The notes: a model not told the origin generated them from the letters alone. A DNA stretch of 64,000 nucleotides from Xiphias gladius (GCF_016859285.1 NC_053409.1:27183976-27247975); one strand, 5' to 3'. Shown: positions 54,446-63,650, counted from the first letter of the stretch. Numbers and translations are program-made.

Positions 54446-57400
54446 TGTCCTCCCCTTTACCTCCTGCAGAGGAGGAGGACAGGTGCACTCCTCTGTCCTC
54501 CCCCAGGCTCAAAGGTCGCAGGGCAAACCTCAGGGAGACGGGCTCTGAAACTCCGCCCAGAATCCCCCTCTGCACGCCCAGCCCCAACCCCACCCCTGCC
54601 CCCGCCGCCAGCCCCTCCCACTCGGCGGCACTGTCGTCTCCTCCTCGCGGTGTCCTAAAGAGACAGGACGAGCCCATGGTGGTCCTTCGCTGCCTCCCCA
54701 CCGAGCACCTCCCTCCTGAGTCTACCGCAGTGGACTCCGACACCGACTCTGCCACTGAGGAGGAGCAGGAGGAGGAGCAGGAGCAGGAGCAGGAGGAGGA
54801 GGAGGAGGAGGAGGAGGAAGAACAAGAAGAGGAGGAGGAGGAGGAGGAAGAGGAAGAAGAGGAGGAGGCTGGGTTACCTGAGGTGAGGTGCAGCTTGGCA
54901 CTCAAACGAAAAGCAGCAGAGCAGAGAGCAGCGGACAAGAAGCTCCGCCCCGACAAGAGGCAGGAGGAGGCCACCTCCCCCAAAACTCCCGTCCCCATAC
55001 CCAAGACAGCAGCCGGAGCTTCCCCCAAAACCCTCCCCTCACCGCTCCGCCCAGAGAGGAGGAGTGAGGGGGTGATGAAGACAGAAGACTGGCCCTGTCC
55101 AGCAGATGAGACGCAGAGGGAGGTGTCAGTGGAGCATTTGACAGGTGGAGCCACGAAGGAGCCAGAAGTGCATGCTGGGACCCCTCCCCTTGCTCCGGAG
55201 GCTCAGGGCCCCTCCCCCGCGGAGGAGCTGGAGCCGCAGATCGGCCCTGAGGCGCTGGTCTGCCATGAGGTGGACCTGGATGACCCCGACGAGAAGGAGA
55301 AGCCCGTCTCCTCCTCAGAGCACCTCCTTCTGCTGATGAGGGAGCAGCAACAAGCTCCGCCCCCGCTGCCTCTCCACCTCCACGCCTCCCTCCCCTCCCC
55401 CCACACCCCTCACCTCCCCCAGGCTCAGGTGAGGCCCTTCCTCCTGGCCGCCGCTCCCAGCTCCACCCCCTGCCCCGAGGAGCTCCACCCGACGAGGAGC
55501 GCTGCCGAGGAGGAGAGAGGAGCAGCGAGCGGGGAGCACGAGGGAGACTCCAGTCCTGGGTTTGATGGCAGCGCCTCCTCCTCCTCCACCTCCCTGCTGT
55601 CACTGCAGGAGAACAAGGACAGAGGTAAGACCACAGACCGGTACGAGGTGTGAACGGACTGAGCGGACCGAAGGAGGCTGTCGTTAAAAACGCCTCGTCG
55701 CTCGTTGCGTCGCAGTTTAGTTCTAACTGGGCTGACGGCCGATTCAGGAAACGAGCTCGCTGTGACCGAGTGGGTGAGTTAATAACGTAACGTAAAAACG
55801 TGAGTGATAAGATTGAAAAATCTGTAGATGAGAAAAAAAGTAAAACAGGTTGAGTGTCGAGTTAAGTTACTTCACGTTTTCTGAGAGTAAATGCATCATC
55901 AAATTCTCTCTCCTCCAGCATGTTTAAAAATGAAACGGCTCAGCTTTTAAGGCGTTAACGGCGTTTACTGCGTTTTTCCACCGGCATTTAACAGGTGAGG
56001 GAGGGGTCAGAGCATCAGAGAAACGAGCTACATCTGAGCAGAAAAGGTCATTTTGACACGCAGTGCATGTGGTGGTGGGAAAATCAAATGCCAACAAGAA
56101 TTCGTGCGATTACGTGCACAGCACAAAAAGTAGTGTGGAGCGACCTTCTGTGACTAAGACTATCGTGTGCGCCACGAGGTTTTCAGGTGAAATCCTCTGA
56201 AGGATGTTTTTACATAATTTTGAATGTACGCCGCCGGTGGACGGTCTCGCTTCTGAGCTCCGTATGAACGGTGTGGCGGCAACAAACCGGTAGAAAGCTC
56301 TCTTTTCCTCCTCTGGTAGTCCTGAGATCGGCACGTTCCACACTGCGAAGACCTGACGAGACCAGACCCGGACCAGCCTGATCTTAGTCTTTTAAGATGA
56401 TGAAACGGGGCCCGGCACTCACCCGGTCCCCCGATTGGTTCGCTGTTGTTGCAGCGAGTGAGTAACCTGTCTGACCTCTGACCCTTTCAGGTCAGAAGAG
56501 GGTGATGGACTGTAACTCCAGCCCGTCGGCCAAAAAGCAGAAACGCAACCAGAAACGACCAAACACGCCGGGGAAGGTGGAGAAGAACGGAGCAGGTGAG
56601 CGGGCAGTGTGTGATGTCAGAGGTCACCAACAGGTCACACGCTGTTCAGGTGTTGCTGCAGACATTGCGGTTACACGGGAACATTTACGAAAGAAACAAC
56701 TGTAATTTTGATCCGGAAGCTTCATCCTTAAACGTTCACTGGCTTGCTCCGGAGCTTTCGACCTCCTCGCATGGTCATCTTTAGCGGCTGAAATCTTTTT
56801 TTTTTTTTTTTTTACAGTGATCTTTAACGTCTGTGAATCAGTTTCAGCCTGTCTGTTTTTAATTTGAAAGCCCTTTGAGCCGACAGGTGACGTCTGGTTG
56901 GCGTAATATTCCGGTTCTGTCCACACTGCTCATGTTGACACAAGTTAAATTGAACTCAGACCTGTTACAGTCTGATTAAACTTGTCTCCCTCTGCCCCCC
57001 CAACCCCTCAGGCCACAGCAGTGACAGCGAGGACCAGTCTCGTCTGTCGTCTCTGTCTAAGTCTCAGAAGACTCGCTGTCCTGGTTTGTCGTCTCCGTCT
57101 TCTCACAGTAAAGACAAACAGAACTTCCCCTCCCCTCAACGCACATACAAGTGGACCTTCCAGCTCGGTAAACGCGACTTCTAACTTTTAAGTTTAATGT
57201 CGATGGACAGAAAATGAATCGGCAGCTTTCTGATTATCAATTGTGATTGTTTTAGTCATTATTTAAGCAAAAATGTCAAACTATCTGGTTCCAACTTCAA
57301 AAATGGGAGAATTTAATGTTTTTTGGGGGGTTTTTTGTTTTCTTTTGCTGATATACGACGTATTATGTCTTTGTGTTTTGAATATTGACAAGACATTTGA

Positions 57401-59011
57401 AGCTGTACTCTTGGTATTTGCAGGTCTTAAAAAGTCTTAAAATGCAGCGGTTTCCTCAAAGAAAAGGTTGCTTCTAAAATGTTTCTCTCTCTCCAGTCCT
57501 CATATGTGGACCTTAGATAAACAGCTGGGAAGTATGAAAAAATGTGACATGTCAGTACATTTCTCAACTTGTTGAATTCAGCTGATATCTTTCAAGCTTT
57601 TGTCAGTATGACAGTGAAACAAGTATTAAATTGCATTCTGTGTGGTATTACAATGTCTCACATTTAACCCGGTGAACCTGCAGAAACCCTGAGACAAAAG
57701 GATTAATAGAAAAAATAATGGGCAGCTGTAGTTTAATGTGATTGTAGAGGCTTAGAGGGATTTAAAAGTGTTGAAACTTCCATTTAGTTTTTGTCTGTTG
57801 CAGCAGAAACGTGCTTGATTTTTACCCGCGAGGATGCAGTGATGTGTTGGTCTGAATGGGGTGAGAGAGAATTATGAATGCAGAAATAACCTCTTCCTCC
57901 TCCTCCTCCTCTCCTCTTCTTCCTCCTCCTCCTCCTCAGATGAGTTGGACAGCATGTCGAGCACAGAAAGGATCTCCTTCCTGCAGGAGAAGCTGCAGGA
58001 GATCAGGAAGTACTACATGACGCTGAAATCAGAGGTCGCCTCCATCGACAGACGCAGGAAGAGACTAAAAAAGAAGGAGAGAGAAGGTAGGAGCTGCAGC
58101 GAGCATGCTGGGAAATGGGACCACAGTCCGTCAGATAGTTTCAGGGTTGTTGTTTTTGGGTTTTTTTTCTCTCAAATGTATTAAATAATAATAGGAGGAA
58201 AGTGACAGGATCCTGTCTGTAGCAGACATGGACATTCAGCAGGACAAAGACTAAAGCCTCCCCTGGGGGGGCACTGCAGAGCTGCAAGGGGGGGGGGTAC
58301 TGTGTTAGGTGAATTAGAGTCAAACACAGGAAACACGTGTTGATGTGATTCAGTGTGACGTCCACTTCCTGAGGACATCGTCATCTCTGAAGTCCCTCCA
58401 CAATAAAGCTCCAGAAAGCCACTTAGAAACCAGAGAAAAAGAGGCTGCAGAACTTCATTCAGAATCTTCCTGTTTTTAAGTTTCCTTCAGCGTCACAGTG
58501 ACCCAGTGAACGTTGTCTGAACGTCAACGGCTACACTGAGAACAGGAGCTGTTGATATCTAATTCAAGAGACGCTTAATAGGGACAGTTTGACTGAATGG
58601 AAACAGATATAAACAAAAAAAACCAAAAAAACGGGGCTCAGAGAGGAGAGTAGTACCGACCTGATACTGACAGTACAACAGAACATTTCATGAGCTTTTT
58701 CTTGACTCTGTGCCCAATGTCAGGGAGTGTTTAACGCAGTGGAGTTGGAATAATGGCTGGTTTCATCTCTAAACGAGACTTTAAACTTGCGCCACTGTCA
58801 GAGCTTCCTGTGGTGTGTTACAGAGATGGCACCGCTAACACGAGAAGGGAAGAGCATGTCTATCGGCGCACGCGCTGAGATGTTCATAAAATCTTTGTCT
58901 GTTCCAGTGTCGAACACGACGGCGTCGACCTCGTCGGGCTCCTCAGACACAGGTATGAGTCCGTCCTCGGCCTCGCCCACTCAGAACACGGTCGCCGTGG
59001 AGTGCAGGTGA
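28797..59011 (+). CDS. arid4a: AT-rich interaction domain protein 4A (RBP1 family chromatin repressor)
   Basis: Nuclear Rb-binding component of SIN3-HDAC repressor complexes. CDS exons: 28797-28802, 32375-32485, 38193-38258, 40557-40647, 41381-41460, 41622-41719, 42081-42213, 42315-42394, 42502-42578, 43050-43231, 43334-43406, 43574-43668, 45314-45411, 46316-46550, 48084-48316, 49647-49808, 50499-50580, 52807-53014, 53737-53799, 53891-55624, 56491-56595, 57012-57167, 57940-58086 and 58908-59011 (TGA). They total 4419 nt, or 1472 aa (human about 1257). Domains: N-terminal [20 protein letters not shown] and Tudor (about 60-115, [20 protein letters not shown]); RBB1NT (about 170-260); ARID (about 309-410, [20 protein letters not shown] to [11 protein letters not shown]); chromo-barrel (about 555-632, [34 protein letters not shown]); LVCHE Rb-binding motif at 1180-1184; C-terminal coiled coil [20 protein letters not shown] and the end [11 protein letters not shown]. 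The extra length is mainly low-complexity sequence in exon 20. ARID4B is the paralogue; the psma3 and timm9 neighbours favour 4A. Confidence 0.96.
29070..29400. mobile_element. Dispersed MITE-like repeat in arid4a intron 1
   Basis: The left end 'gagctcaaactatcagtcgat' region and the right end 'ataatcattagctgcagccc' face each other as imperfect inverted ends of the GGGCTGCARCTAAtGATTAT type. The interior 'catgtgaggatttgatgct' and 'accaaacaact' wording is shared with the copies at 35075-35375 and 51445-51620. There is no coding capacity. Intron 1 (28803-32374) otherwise holds no gene. Confidence 0.6.
31440..31700. repeat. Possible interspersed repeat in arid4a intron 1
   Basis: Contains repeated 'aaccaggttagtcggtttt', 'ctggtttctcaaac' and 'aaacctggtttctcc' motifs in both orientations, wording I associate with a common fish foldback element. 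Not verified. Confidence 0.3.
33335..34010. repeat. Degraded interspersed repeats in arid4a intron 2
   Basis: Starts 'taggggtgggcaattcc' and continues through AT-rich text with 'cttcgtatcggtagttttga', wording typical of teleost hAT-type non-autonomous elements. Boundaries are unclear. Intron 2 (32486-38192) also holds the repeat at 35075-35375 and snoRNA-like copy 2, and no coding exon. Confidence 0.35.
35075..35375. mobile_element. Dispersed MITE-like repeat in arid4a intron 2
   Basis: 'aacaatgagttgattaattg' at the left and 'gaaaataatcgttacttgta' at the right form imperfect inverted ends of the same family as 29070-29400. The interior shares 'tttataaaccaaacgatt' wording. No ORF. Confidence 0.55.
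35483..35569 (+). ncRNA. C/D-box snoRNA-like element, copy 2 (arid4a intron 2)
   Basis: C box GTGATGA 35488-35494, D' CTGA 35522-35525, C' TGATGTC 35536-35542 and D CTGA 35561-35564. The guide TCTTGGCTGT precedes the D box and GGTTTCGCT lies in the 5' half. Outer complementary flanks GATTGG and CCAATC, plus GGGG and CCCC, could close the terminal stem. It is sense to arid4a. It belongs to type A with copies 3 and 6, which share the flanks as well. Confidence 0.75.
35800..35821 (+). repeat. (CA)n microsatellite
   Basis: About eleven CA units in arid4a intron 2. Confidence 0.95.
36781..36810. repeat. 30-bp near-perfect palindrome
   Basis: CTCCATTACACACA (36781-36794) and TGTGTGTAATGGAG (36797-36810) are exact reverse complements around a 2-nt centre. 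It is in arid4a intron 2 and could form a cruciform or hairpin. Confidence 0.85.
38259..40556 (+). other. arid4a: arid4a intron 3 (no gene seen)
   Basis: AT-rich intron of about 2.3 kb between conserved coding exons. I see no exon, RNA gene or nameable element in it. Confidence 0.55.
41215..41301 (+). ncRNA. C/D-box snoRNA-like element, copy 3 (arid4a intron 4)
   Basis: C box GTGATGA 41220-41226, D' CTGA 41254-41257, C' TGATGTC 41268-41274 and D CTGA 41293-41296. The guide CTTGGCTGT is next to the D box and GGTTTCGCT lies in the 5' half. The D box is about 84 nt upstream of the next exon (41381), close to the spacing at which vertebrate intronic C/D snoRNAs are efficiently processed. It is sense to arid4a. 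Copy 2 shares the flanking GATTGGCTGTCGGGG and CCAATCCCCTGCC, so the duplicated unit is larger than the snoRNA. This is the best candidate for an expressed copy. Confidence 0.8.
42214..42257 (+). repeat. CA/CG microsatellite after arid4a exon 7 donor
   Basis: Alternating CA with CG interruptions begins four bases after the exon 7 splice donor GTAAAC. Confidence 0.85.
42640..43049 (+). repeat. Pyrimidine-rich tract filling arid4a intron 9
   Basis: About 400 bp of almost pure C/T (tct, ctc, tcctcc) runs up to the exon 10 acceptor CCCCCCAG. It gives spurious Pro/Leu/Ser-rich ORFs. It may be an expanded polypyrimidine tract. The complementary purine strand could form triplex DNA. Confidence 0.8.
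43980..44005 (+). repeat. Poly(A) tract in arid4a intron 12
   Basis: About 20 A in a row after 'gctcgattta'. A similar A-run is at 38109-38132 in intron 2, just upstream of exon 3. These may mark retroposed fragment tails or may be simple sequence. Confidence 0.7.
44518..44547. repeat. Perfect 13-bp inverted repeat with 4-nt loop
   Basis: GAGCTCAGATGCA (44518-44530), loop GCAG and TGCATCTGAGCTC (44535-44547) are exact complements. It lies about 30 nt upstream of snoRNA-like copy 4 in arid4a intron 12 and would fold into a stable hairpin. Confidence 0.85.
44576..44654 (+). ncRNA. C/D-box snoRNA-like element, copy 4, degenerate
   Basis: A type B relative in arid4a intron 12, in sense. D' CTGA 44612-44615, C' TGATGTC 44623-44629, D CTGA 44646-44649 and the guide CTTGGCTGT are intact. 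The C box has decayed to GATGATC (44581-44587), and the 5' segment reads GGTTGTGAA instead of GGTTTCGCA. It is probably a non-functional copy. Confidence 0.55.
45439..45514 (+). repeat. (TG)n microsatellite
   Basis: About 38 TG units, beginning about 28 nt after the arid4a exon 13 donor. Confidence 0.97.
46551..48083 (+). other. arid4a: arid4a intron 14
   Basis: About 1.5 kb. Near 47740-47850 the text 'gaattgattctgaattgaat' followed by 'cccgcccctac' looks like the end of a common fish interspersed repeat. No coding exon or RNA gene seen. Confidence 0.45.
48487..49435. mobile_element. Non-autonomous DNA element with CAGTGG termini, interrupted
   Basis: The left end CAGTGGGAGAGGAGGTATTC and the right end, read in reverse, CAGTGGTGGAAAATAACTAA form imperfect terminal inverted repeats. 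Internal 'cctcagtaaaagtacagaag' and 'gtacttagagtattgatc' match the widespread teleost element also seen at 26085-26280 and 61470-61620. A GGGCTGCAACTAATTATT fragment at 48545-48562 suggests a nested insertion. It fills most of arid4a intron 15. Confidence 0.65.
49554..49646 (+). repeat. (TG)n microsatellite replacing the polypyrimidine tract of arid4a exon 16
   Basis: About 40 TG units and a G-run (GGGGGGGG) lead directly into the acceptor GTCAG|G at 49646. A second TG-rich run (49833-49876) follows the same exon. Confidence 0.95.
50643..50723 (+). ncRNA. C/D-box snoRNA-like element, copy 5 (arid4a intron 17)
   Basis: C box GTGATGA 50648-50654, D' CTGA 50681-50684, C' TGATGTC 50692-50698 and D CTGA 50715-50718. 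The guide CTTGGCTGT directly precedes the D box and GGTTTCGC lies in the 5' half. It is type B, close to copies 1 and 4, and sense to arid4a. All boxes are intact. It lies only about 60 nt after the exon 17 donor, far from the 3' splice site. Confidence 0.72.
51445..51620. repeat. Dispersed GGCTGCAACTAA-type repeat
   Basis: 'aaggctgcaactaacaattt' followed by 'attaatctgctgattaac' and 'aagcataaatcctcacattt' belongs to the family at 29070-29400 and 35075-35375. It is a partial copy in arid4a intron 17. Confidence 0.55.
52085..52445 (-). mobile_element. LINE (L2/CR1/I-like) reverse-transcriptase fragment
   Basis: On the minus strand the translation reads [20 protein letters not shown] followed by [12 protein letters not shown], a hallmark of the C-terminal RT region of fish LINEs. 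Broken frames then give DYCNS-like and LTQNAAA-like pieces. Stops and frameshifts make it non-functional. It is antisense in arid4a intron 17. Confidence 0.82.
53616..53682 (+). repeat. (TG)n microsatellite upstream of arid4a exon 19
   Basis: About 33 TG units end about 54 nt before the exon 19 start (53737). Confidence 0.97.
54409..54444 (+). repeat. arid4a: (CAG)12 encoding polyglutamine in arid4a
   Basis: Twelve uninterrupted CAG codons in exon 20 encode Q898-Q909, after KMSPEK and before VSSPLP. It is pure CAG without CAA interruptions, so it is likely length-polymorphic. Confidence 0.95.
54755..54868 (+). repeat. arid4a: GAG/GAA-rich tract encoding polyglutamate in arid4a
   Basis: In-frame run of GAG, GAA and CAG codons giving an acidic stretch of about 38 residues (mostly Glu with scattered Gln) before [16 protein letters not shown] shorter polyGlu tract is encoded at 53991-54019. 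Antisense frames give false polySer ORFs. Confidence 0.9.
55255..55269 (+). other. arid4a: LxCxE (Rb-binding) motif coding site in arid4a
   Basis: CTG GTC TGC CAT GAG encodes LVCHE at residues 1180-1184, within [20 protein letters not shown]. The LxCxE motif is how RBP1/ARID4A proteins dock into the retinoblastoma-protein pocket. Its context is conserved despite low-complexity expansion around it. Confidence 0.88.
55625..56490 (+). other. arid4a: arid4a intron 20 (no gene seen)
   Basis: About 870 bp between GACAGAG|GTAAGA and TTTCAG|GTCAGA. Nothing recognisable is present. Introns 22 (57168-57939) and 23 (58087-58907) are likewise without an identifiable gene; intron 22 ends in a long (CCT)n-type acceptor tract. 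Confidence 0.5.
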
Positions 59012-61125
59012 TGACACGCCCACCCAGGCCCCGCCCGCCCACCTCCTTCCGCTCGACCCCGCCCCCTCCAGCCGCTGACTCCGCCCGCTCCGCCAGCTCT
59101 AAGGGCACGATGGGAAAAAAAGTTTAAACCTCCCTCCAGGTGAGAGTTCGTCGACTGAGGCGGTGGCTAAAGGGAACACGCGTCACTCCTCTAAATATGG
59201 CCGTGGGTGGGGGGGGGTTGCTCCCACCTGACCTTAGCTGCATCCCCTCACCTATGGACTTACTTCCTGTTCAAGGGGACGAACGTGACAGAAAAATCAG
59301 CTCACCATCTGTTCAGCCGCCACAGAGCACTTCTCTTTTCACCTCCTCCCTCCCTCCCTCCCTCCGGTGCGTCCTCAGTACTTCTGCTCAGTGTCTGCTA
59401 ATTTCATAATAAAGTGGGGGGGTGTCAGAGGTCACCTGTGTTGAGTGTTTCCAGCAGCAGCACAGCTCATTATGCAAATTATTTTCTGTCTTTTTTTGAA
59501 TTTTTTTAAGAAAACAGAAAATATTATTTAGAAAAAAAAAAAAAAAGGTTTCCCAACTTCCTGCTGTGAGTGTTTTTTGGTCTTTTTATATGGAATCAGA
59601 GCTTTTATTTTGGTAAAAACAAACAAAAAATTCCAAAAAGTTTCTGACGTCACAGCGAGAGAGAAGATGTAACGTTTGTACAGATGAACTTTATTGTTTC
59701 TGTGTAAAATAATTCAAATGAAGTTTCTTTTTTTTTTTTTTCTTTTTTTTAGTGTGTGTCGGGTTCAGTATGGAAGCTTGTTACTGCCAGGAAAAGAAAA
59801 AGATGAAATGTAGAAATGATAAAAGCAAATAATACGCATGGAAGGTCAAAAATACGTGTTAGTGAATCTCATAATTCTGATTAAAAAGGTCTCGACTTTG
59901 ACTGAGTATGTTGGAATTACAGCGTTTTATTTCAGAGTTGATTGATTAAACATTATAATTTTGACCTAGTATCTGATCATTTTGATTTACAATCCGACAC
60001 TTGTGAATCTGTAAATCTCATGATTTCTTCATTTTAAAAAAAGTCATAATAGCGACTCAGTAAATTGAAATTCTGACCTAATCTCATAATTTTGACTAAA
60101 AGTTTCAAAGTTTGACTTGGTCCCATAATTGTGACTCAGGAAATGTTCATTTGACTTTATTTGATCTTGACTTAAAAAATACAATTTCCACTTTGACTTT
60201 TTAAGTTGAAATAATGACTTTTTATCACATAATTCTGACTTGAAATGTTATGGTTTTGACGCCAACTCATAATTCTGGTTAAAAAAGTTATAATTTCAGT
60301 TTACAGCCTTATGATTTATGTAGTACGGTGACTTTTTTATCATGTTTTTGATTCAAAACGTGTCATTTTGACTCGTTAGATCTCGTTATTTTCTAACTTG
60401 TGACTTCTTCTCCTAATTTGACGTTTTTCTAAACGATAAGTTTGACTGATTTGGTGTCATAAGTTTGATTTAAAGTTATTTTAAATTTTGATTTTGAGTC
60501 ATAGATTTGACTTTATGTAAGATTTGACTCAGGAAGTCATTTTTACTGAGTCACAGTGATGAATCAAAGTGCTTTGGACCGAAGAATTTCGACTTCCATC
60601 AGCATATTTATTTTCATCATTTCTGACACTTTATCAGTTAATTTTTCTTCTGGCCGAGTTGATCTTTCATATGTTGGGTCTCTGAGTTCAGTACTGACGC
60701 CGGCGCCCCCCCTCCCCTTCTTCTTCTCTGGTTTTTCCTCTGTGTTCGCGGCTCGGACAGACGGCTGATTTCAGCTCCTGAACATTTCTTTGTTTTGTAC
60801 ATAAAAAGCTCTGAGTAAAGAAGAGAATAAAACCACACCATGTATTTGAGAACTACATTTTACACACCTGTAAAGAATGATTTATAATATTTTTTAAGAG
60901 AAGACTGTTTGTACTGTTGTATTATGAACTCCTCAGTTTTTGTTCTTTGTTTTTTTTTGTTTTTTTTTTTCTATGTGGTGTTTTGCTAGCTGCGGTTTAG
61001 AGAGCGACGACTGTAAATACAGAAACACACACTTCCTCCTGAAAACAGAAGCTAAGCCATGCTGAAACTGTGTGCACAATAAACAGAGCTCTCTGTTTCT
61101 AATAAAGTTTTTAAATATGTTTCCA
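59012..61125 (+). other. arid4a: arid4a 3'UTR
   Basis: Non-coding sequence after the arid4a TGA. Candidate AATAAA signals lie at 59408-59413, 60826-60831, 61078-61083 and 61101-61106. The last pair, followed by a GT-rich stretch, is the likely distal end. AT-rich, with several homopolymer T and A runs. Confidence 0.6.
59860..60560. repeat. Degenerate TCATAATTnTGACT tandem repeat
   Basis: 'ctcataattctgattaaaaa', 'tcataattttgactaaaag', 'cccataattgtgactcagg' and 'cataattctgacttgaaat' recur with roughly 20-40 bp periods over about 700 bp within the arid4a 3'UTR. It is an old diverged tandem or low-complexity satellite common in fish. Confidence 0.7.
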
Positions 61126-61469
61126 CTCTGCAGCTGCGTCTCATTTCAGAGTCCCGACCCCGATCCGCCTCCCAAACTGAGACCGTTTCACCTCACAGAG
61201 ACCTGCAGTAACGGTGCGTTCAGGTGCCCCGGTAACTTGAGAAGCGAGTCGCTTCCCTGTTCATCCTCAGGAAGTTTCCCCAGAAATGAGACTGGGTCAT
61301 GCTTTTATTTTGAATTTCCTGGTCGTGTTGAGTTCACTCCAGTTTAGTTGGTTACGATTTTGTATTGTTATAGAATCTGTCCAGCAGAATATCAAGTAAT
61401 TAAAATCAGCTCCTCGTTTAGCAGCTGCAACGTGAATGCATCAATAATTAAGATCCATTCGTATCGTTT

Positions 61470-62120
61470 CTATTACTCTGCATGATGAGTACTTTTACTT
61501 CTGGTACTCTGAGTACATTTTGATGATACTACTCGTGTATTTTTATTAAAGTTAAAGATCTGATCATTAATACATCTGGATTTATTTAATATTCTGTGCA
61601 AAAAAAAAATCAAAGTTATTAGTTTCAGGACTAATTACAACTGAATTACCTTCATTGTTACATGGTGACCTCAGCTTTAATCAGCCACATGACCGCAAAT
61701 GTGTGTGTGTGTGTGGCCTTTATTATATAATGGTGAATCTGATTTTATATGTAAAATCAAAGTCACCAGCGAGTGCCGTAAAAAGTACATTTTCCTCTGA
61801 ACTGCAGTAGAATAGAAAAGTACAACAATTAGTGGCTGGAAAATTAATCGTCAGCTCTTCTGATCAGTTTAAGGAAAAATGCCAGAAATGTGAAAGATTT
61901 GCTGCTGTGACGCAGTAAAGTGAGTATTCAGGGTTTCTGACCGTTAATCGGACAGAACAAGACGTGTCATGATGTCACCTGGTGCTGCAGGAAGTCGTGA
62001 TGGTTCGCGGACTAAAGGATCAATCAAGAAAAGAGTTGGCAGACTAATAATGAAAAAAATCACCAGTTGCAGCTCTAATGGAAATACTCAGTACCAGTAT
62101 TTGAGTAAAGGTACTTTCCA
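61470..62120. repeat. Dispersed repeat fragments between arid4a and timm9
   Basis: The left part 'gagtacttttacttctggta' belongs to the CAGTGG-type element. The right part (61835-62080), from 'caattagtggctggaaaatt' to 'accagttgcagctctaa', belongs to the GGGCTGCAAC family. A (TG) run lies at 61701-61714 and an A-run at 62206-62223. No gene was seen in 61125-62430. Confidence 0.5.
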
Positions 62121-62436
62121 CTACTATTAAAACCTTAAAGTAACTAGCAGTAAATTTCCAGACATGGGGAAGGAAGAAGACATCAGAGGTTCGTCATGTT
62201 TAATTTAAAAAAAAAAAAAAAAAGCATTTCAACTTCACATCAACATAAAACAAGAAAAGCCAACATTAAAGGACCATTCCACAGTTTTTGTCCACATCAG
62301 TCTGATCTTGTCTTCTACTACATTACCCATGATGCTTTGACACAGAACAGCTGACGGATCTTGTGTTTTAACTGTTTTCCGTTCAGCAGCACGTTTGAGC
62401 TGTTTCACACAGACTGATGACTGAACGCTCAGAGTC

Positions 62437-62442
62437 TTTATT
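62437..62442 (-). terminator. timm9: timm9 poly(A) signal
   Basis: TTTATT on the plus strand is AATAAA on the minus strand, about 96 nt after the timm9 stop codon. No other signal lies nearer to the stop. Confidence 0.6.
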
Positions 62443-62537
62443 CATCTGCCGCAGTGACACTGGACCTGCTGAACCGGGATCAGTCCGGCTCCGCTCGGCC
62501 CGCCTGGGCCACGTTGCCCGTCCCGTTCGGTCCTGGT

Positions 62538-63650
62538 TCAGCGAGGTTGTCCCAGCAGTCCGGCTTTAGCAGCCAGGGCCTCATTCTGCTGGATGTGGTA
62601 CTCCTGAAACCTCATGGAGATCCGCTGAGTCATCTTCAGATACTTCTGCAGACAGGACTCGGAGCAGCTGGACTGAAAGGACAAGCAGACCGACGTGGAA
62701 CAGCTGAGTCAGAAAACATCTGGTTCTTTGCTAGAAGCGGGACGATCCCGTTGGCCTGTCGCTGGACCCGACAGCTGGTTTAAGACTGACATGAAAAATG
62801 AGCAACCTGGCAGGGGATTGGTCAGACAGCCAAGAGAAGATGTGACATCACACGACATCGTCAGCTCACTGAGCGAAACCTTTTCTCTGCATCATCACTC
62901 CTCCCCGGCAGCCAATCGCCACGCCTGCAGTGTCTTTACGGCCCAATCGCGTGTTAGCTCGACGGCGCTGCCCCTGAAATACCTGCGGCCTGATCCCTCA
63001 CTGGTGACTGACTGCTTTATGCTTGTGGTCGGTGTGTTTCATTGCCGCCTGTTCTAACTGCGCTGCAGCGCCGCAGCTGCTCTGCTGTTTCTCTGCTTAA
63101 GAACCAAAAGTAAAAGCAACGTGAGACTTTAACTTATTTTAATGCCCCGAGTACATAAATGCACACGATGCCTTTTCCCTGATGTCCACGTTTGCCGGTT
63201 GTCTGTCTTCTTGCTTGACTTTGCTGACGGCGGAGCTATTTACGGCATCGGTCTTCAGCTAAAAAACTCAAATCTCAGACGCCTGAGCGTCCTCGAACAC
63301 AACAAGGAGAGTTTTAAAGAAGGTCCCTGATGTTAAACTGGTTTGAGTTTTTTTTTTAAACCTAAAATGAGAACGTAATTTTGACTAAATCGAAACCTGG
63401 AAACACAGACTGTCAGGAATAAAAGGGAAATAAAAACATGTAAAAACTGATGGAGGTTTTGAATACGATCGGCAGCGAAGCAACATTTACAGAATGTGCT
63501 TTCAAAGGACTAATATTTTCGCTTTTAGAGCCTTTTGTTTGTTTGGTTTTTTACCTCCTCTGGCTTCACGTCTCTGGTGGTGAAGTCTTTGACGCAGTCC
63601 ATGAAGCAGTTCTCCGTCACCTTGTTGTAGGTCCCCAGGAACTCCTTGAA
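62538..63650 (-). CDS. timm9: Mitochondrial import inner membrane translocase subunit Tim9 (5' end outside window)
   Basis: Small Tim chaperone that forms the Tim9-Tim10 hexamer and escorts hydrophobic carrier proteins across the mitochondrial intermembrane space. Two minus-strand exons are seen: 63650-63555 (96 nt) and 62672-62538 (135 nt, stop TGA at 62540-62538), joined by a GT-AG intron. The first reads [20 protein letters not shown] then [12 protein letters not shown]; the second reads [20 protein letters not shown] and ends [14 protein letters not shown]. The twin CX3C motifs (CFMDC and CSESC) that form the two disulfides are intact. The 76 residues seen compare with about 89 in the human protein, so the first exon (about 13 residues) lies beyond 64000. 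It is convergent with arid4a. Confidence 0.96.
62817..62903 (-). ncRNA. C/D-box snoRNA-like element, copy 6 (timm9 intron)
   Basis: Read on the minus strand: C box GTGATGA (62898-62892), D' CTGA (62864-62861), C' TGATGTC (62850-62844) and D CTGA (62825-62822). The guide CTTGGCTGT precedes the D box and GGTTTCGCT lies in the 5' half. It is type A, with the same GATTGG, GGGG, CCAATC and CCCC flanks as copies 2 and 3. It is the only copy on the minus strand, and its host timm9 is also on the minus strand, so the sense rule holds. D box to next exon is about 150 nt. Confidence 0.77.

Noticed and set aside
54246..55154. 302-codon minus-strand open frame
   Set aside because: Antisense to arid4a exon 20. 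Its polySer and polyCys runs are simply the complement of the GAG and CAG tracts.
54902..55603. 233-codon minus-strand open frame
   Set aside because: Another antisense shadow of arid4a exon 20, opened by high GC content.
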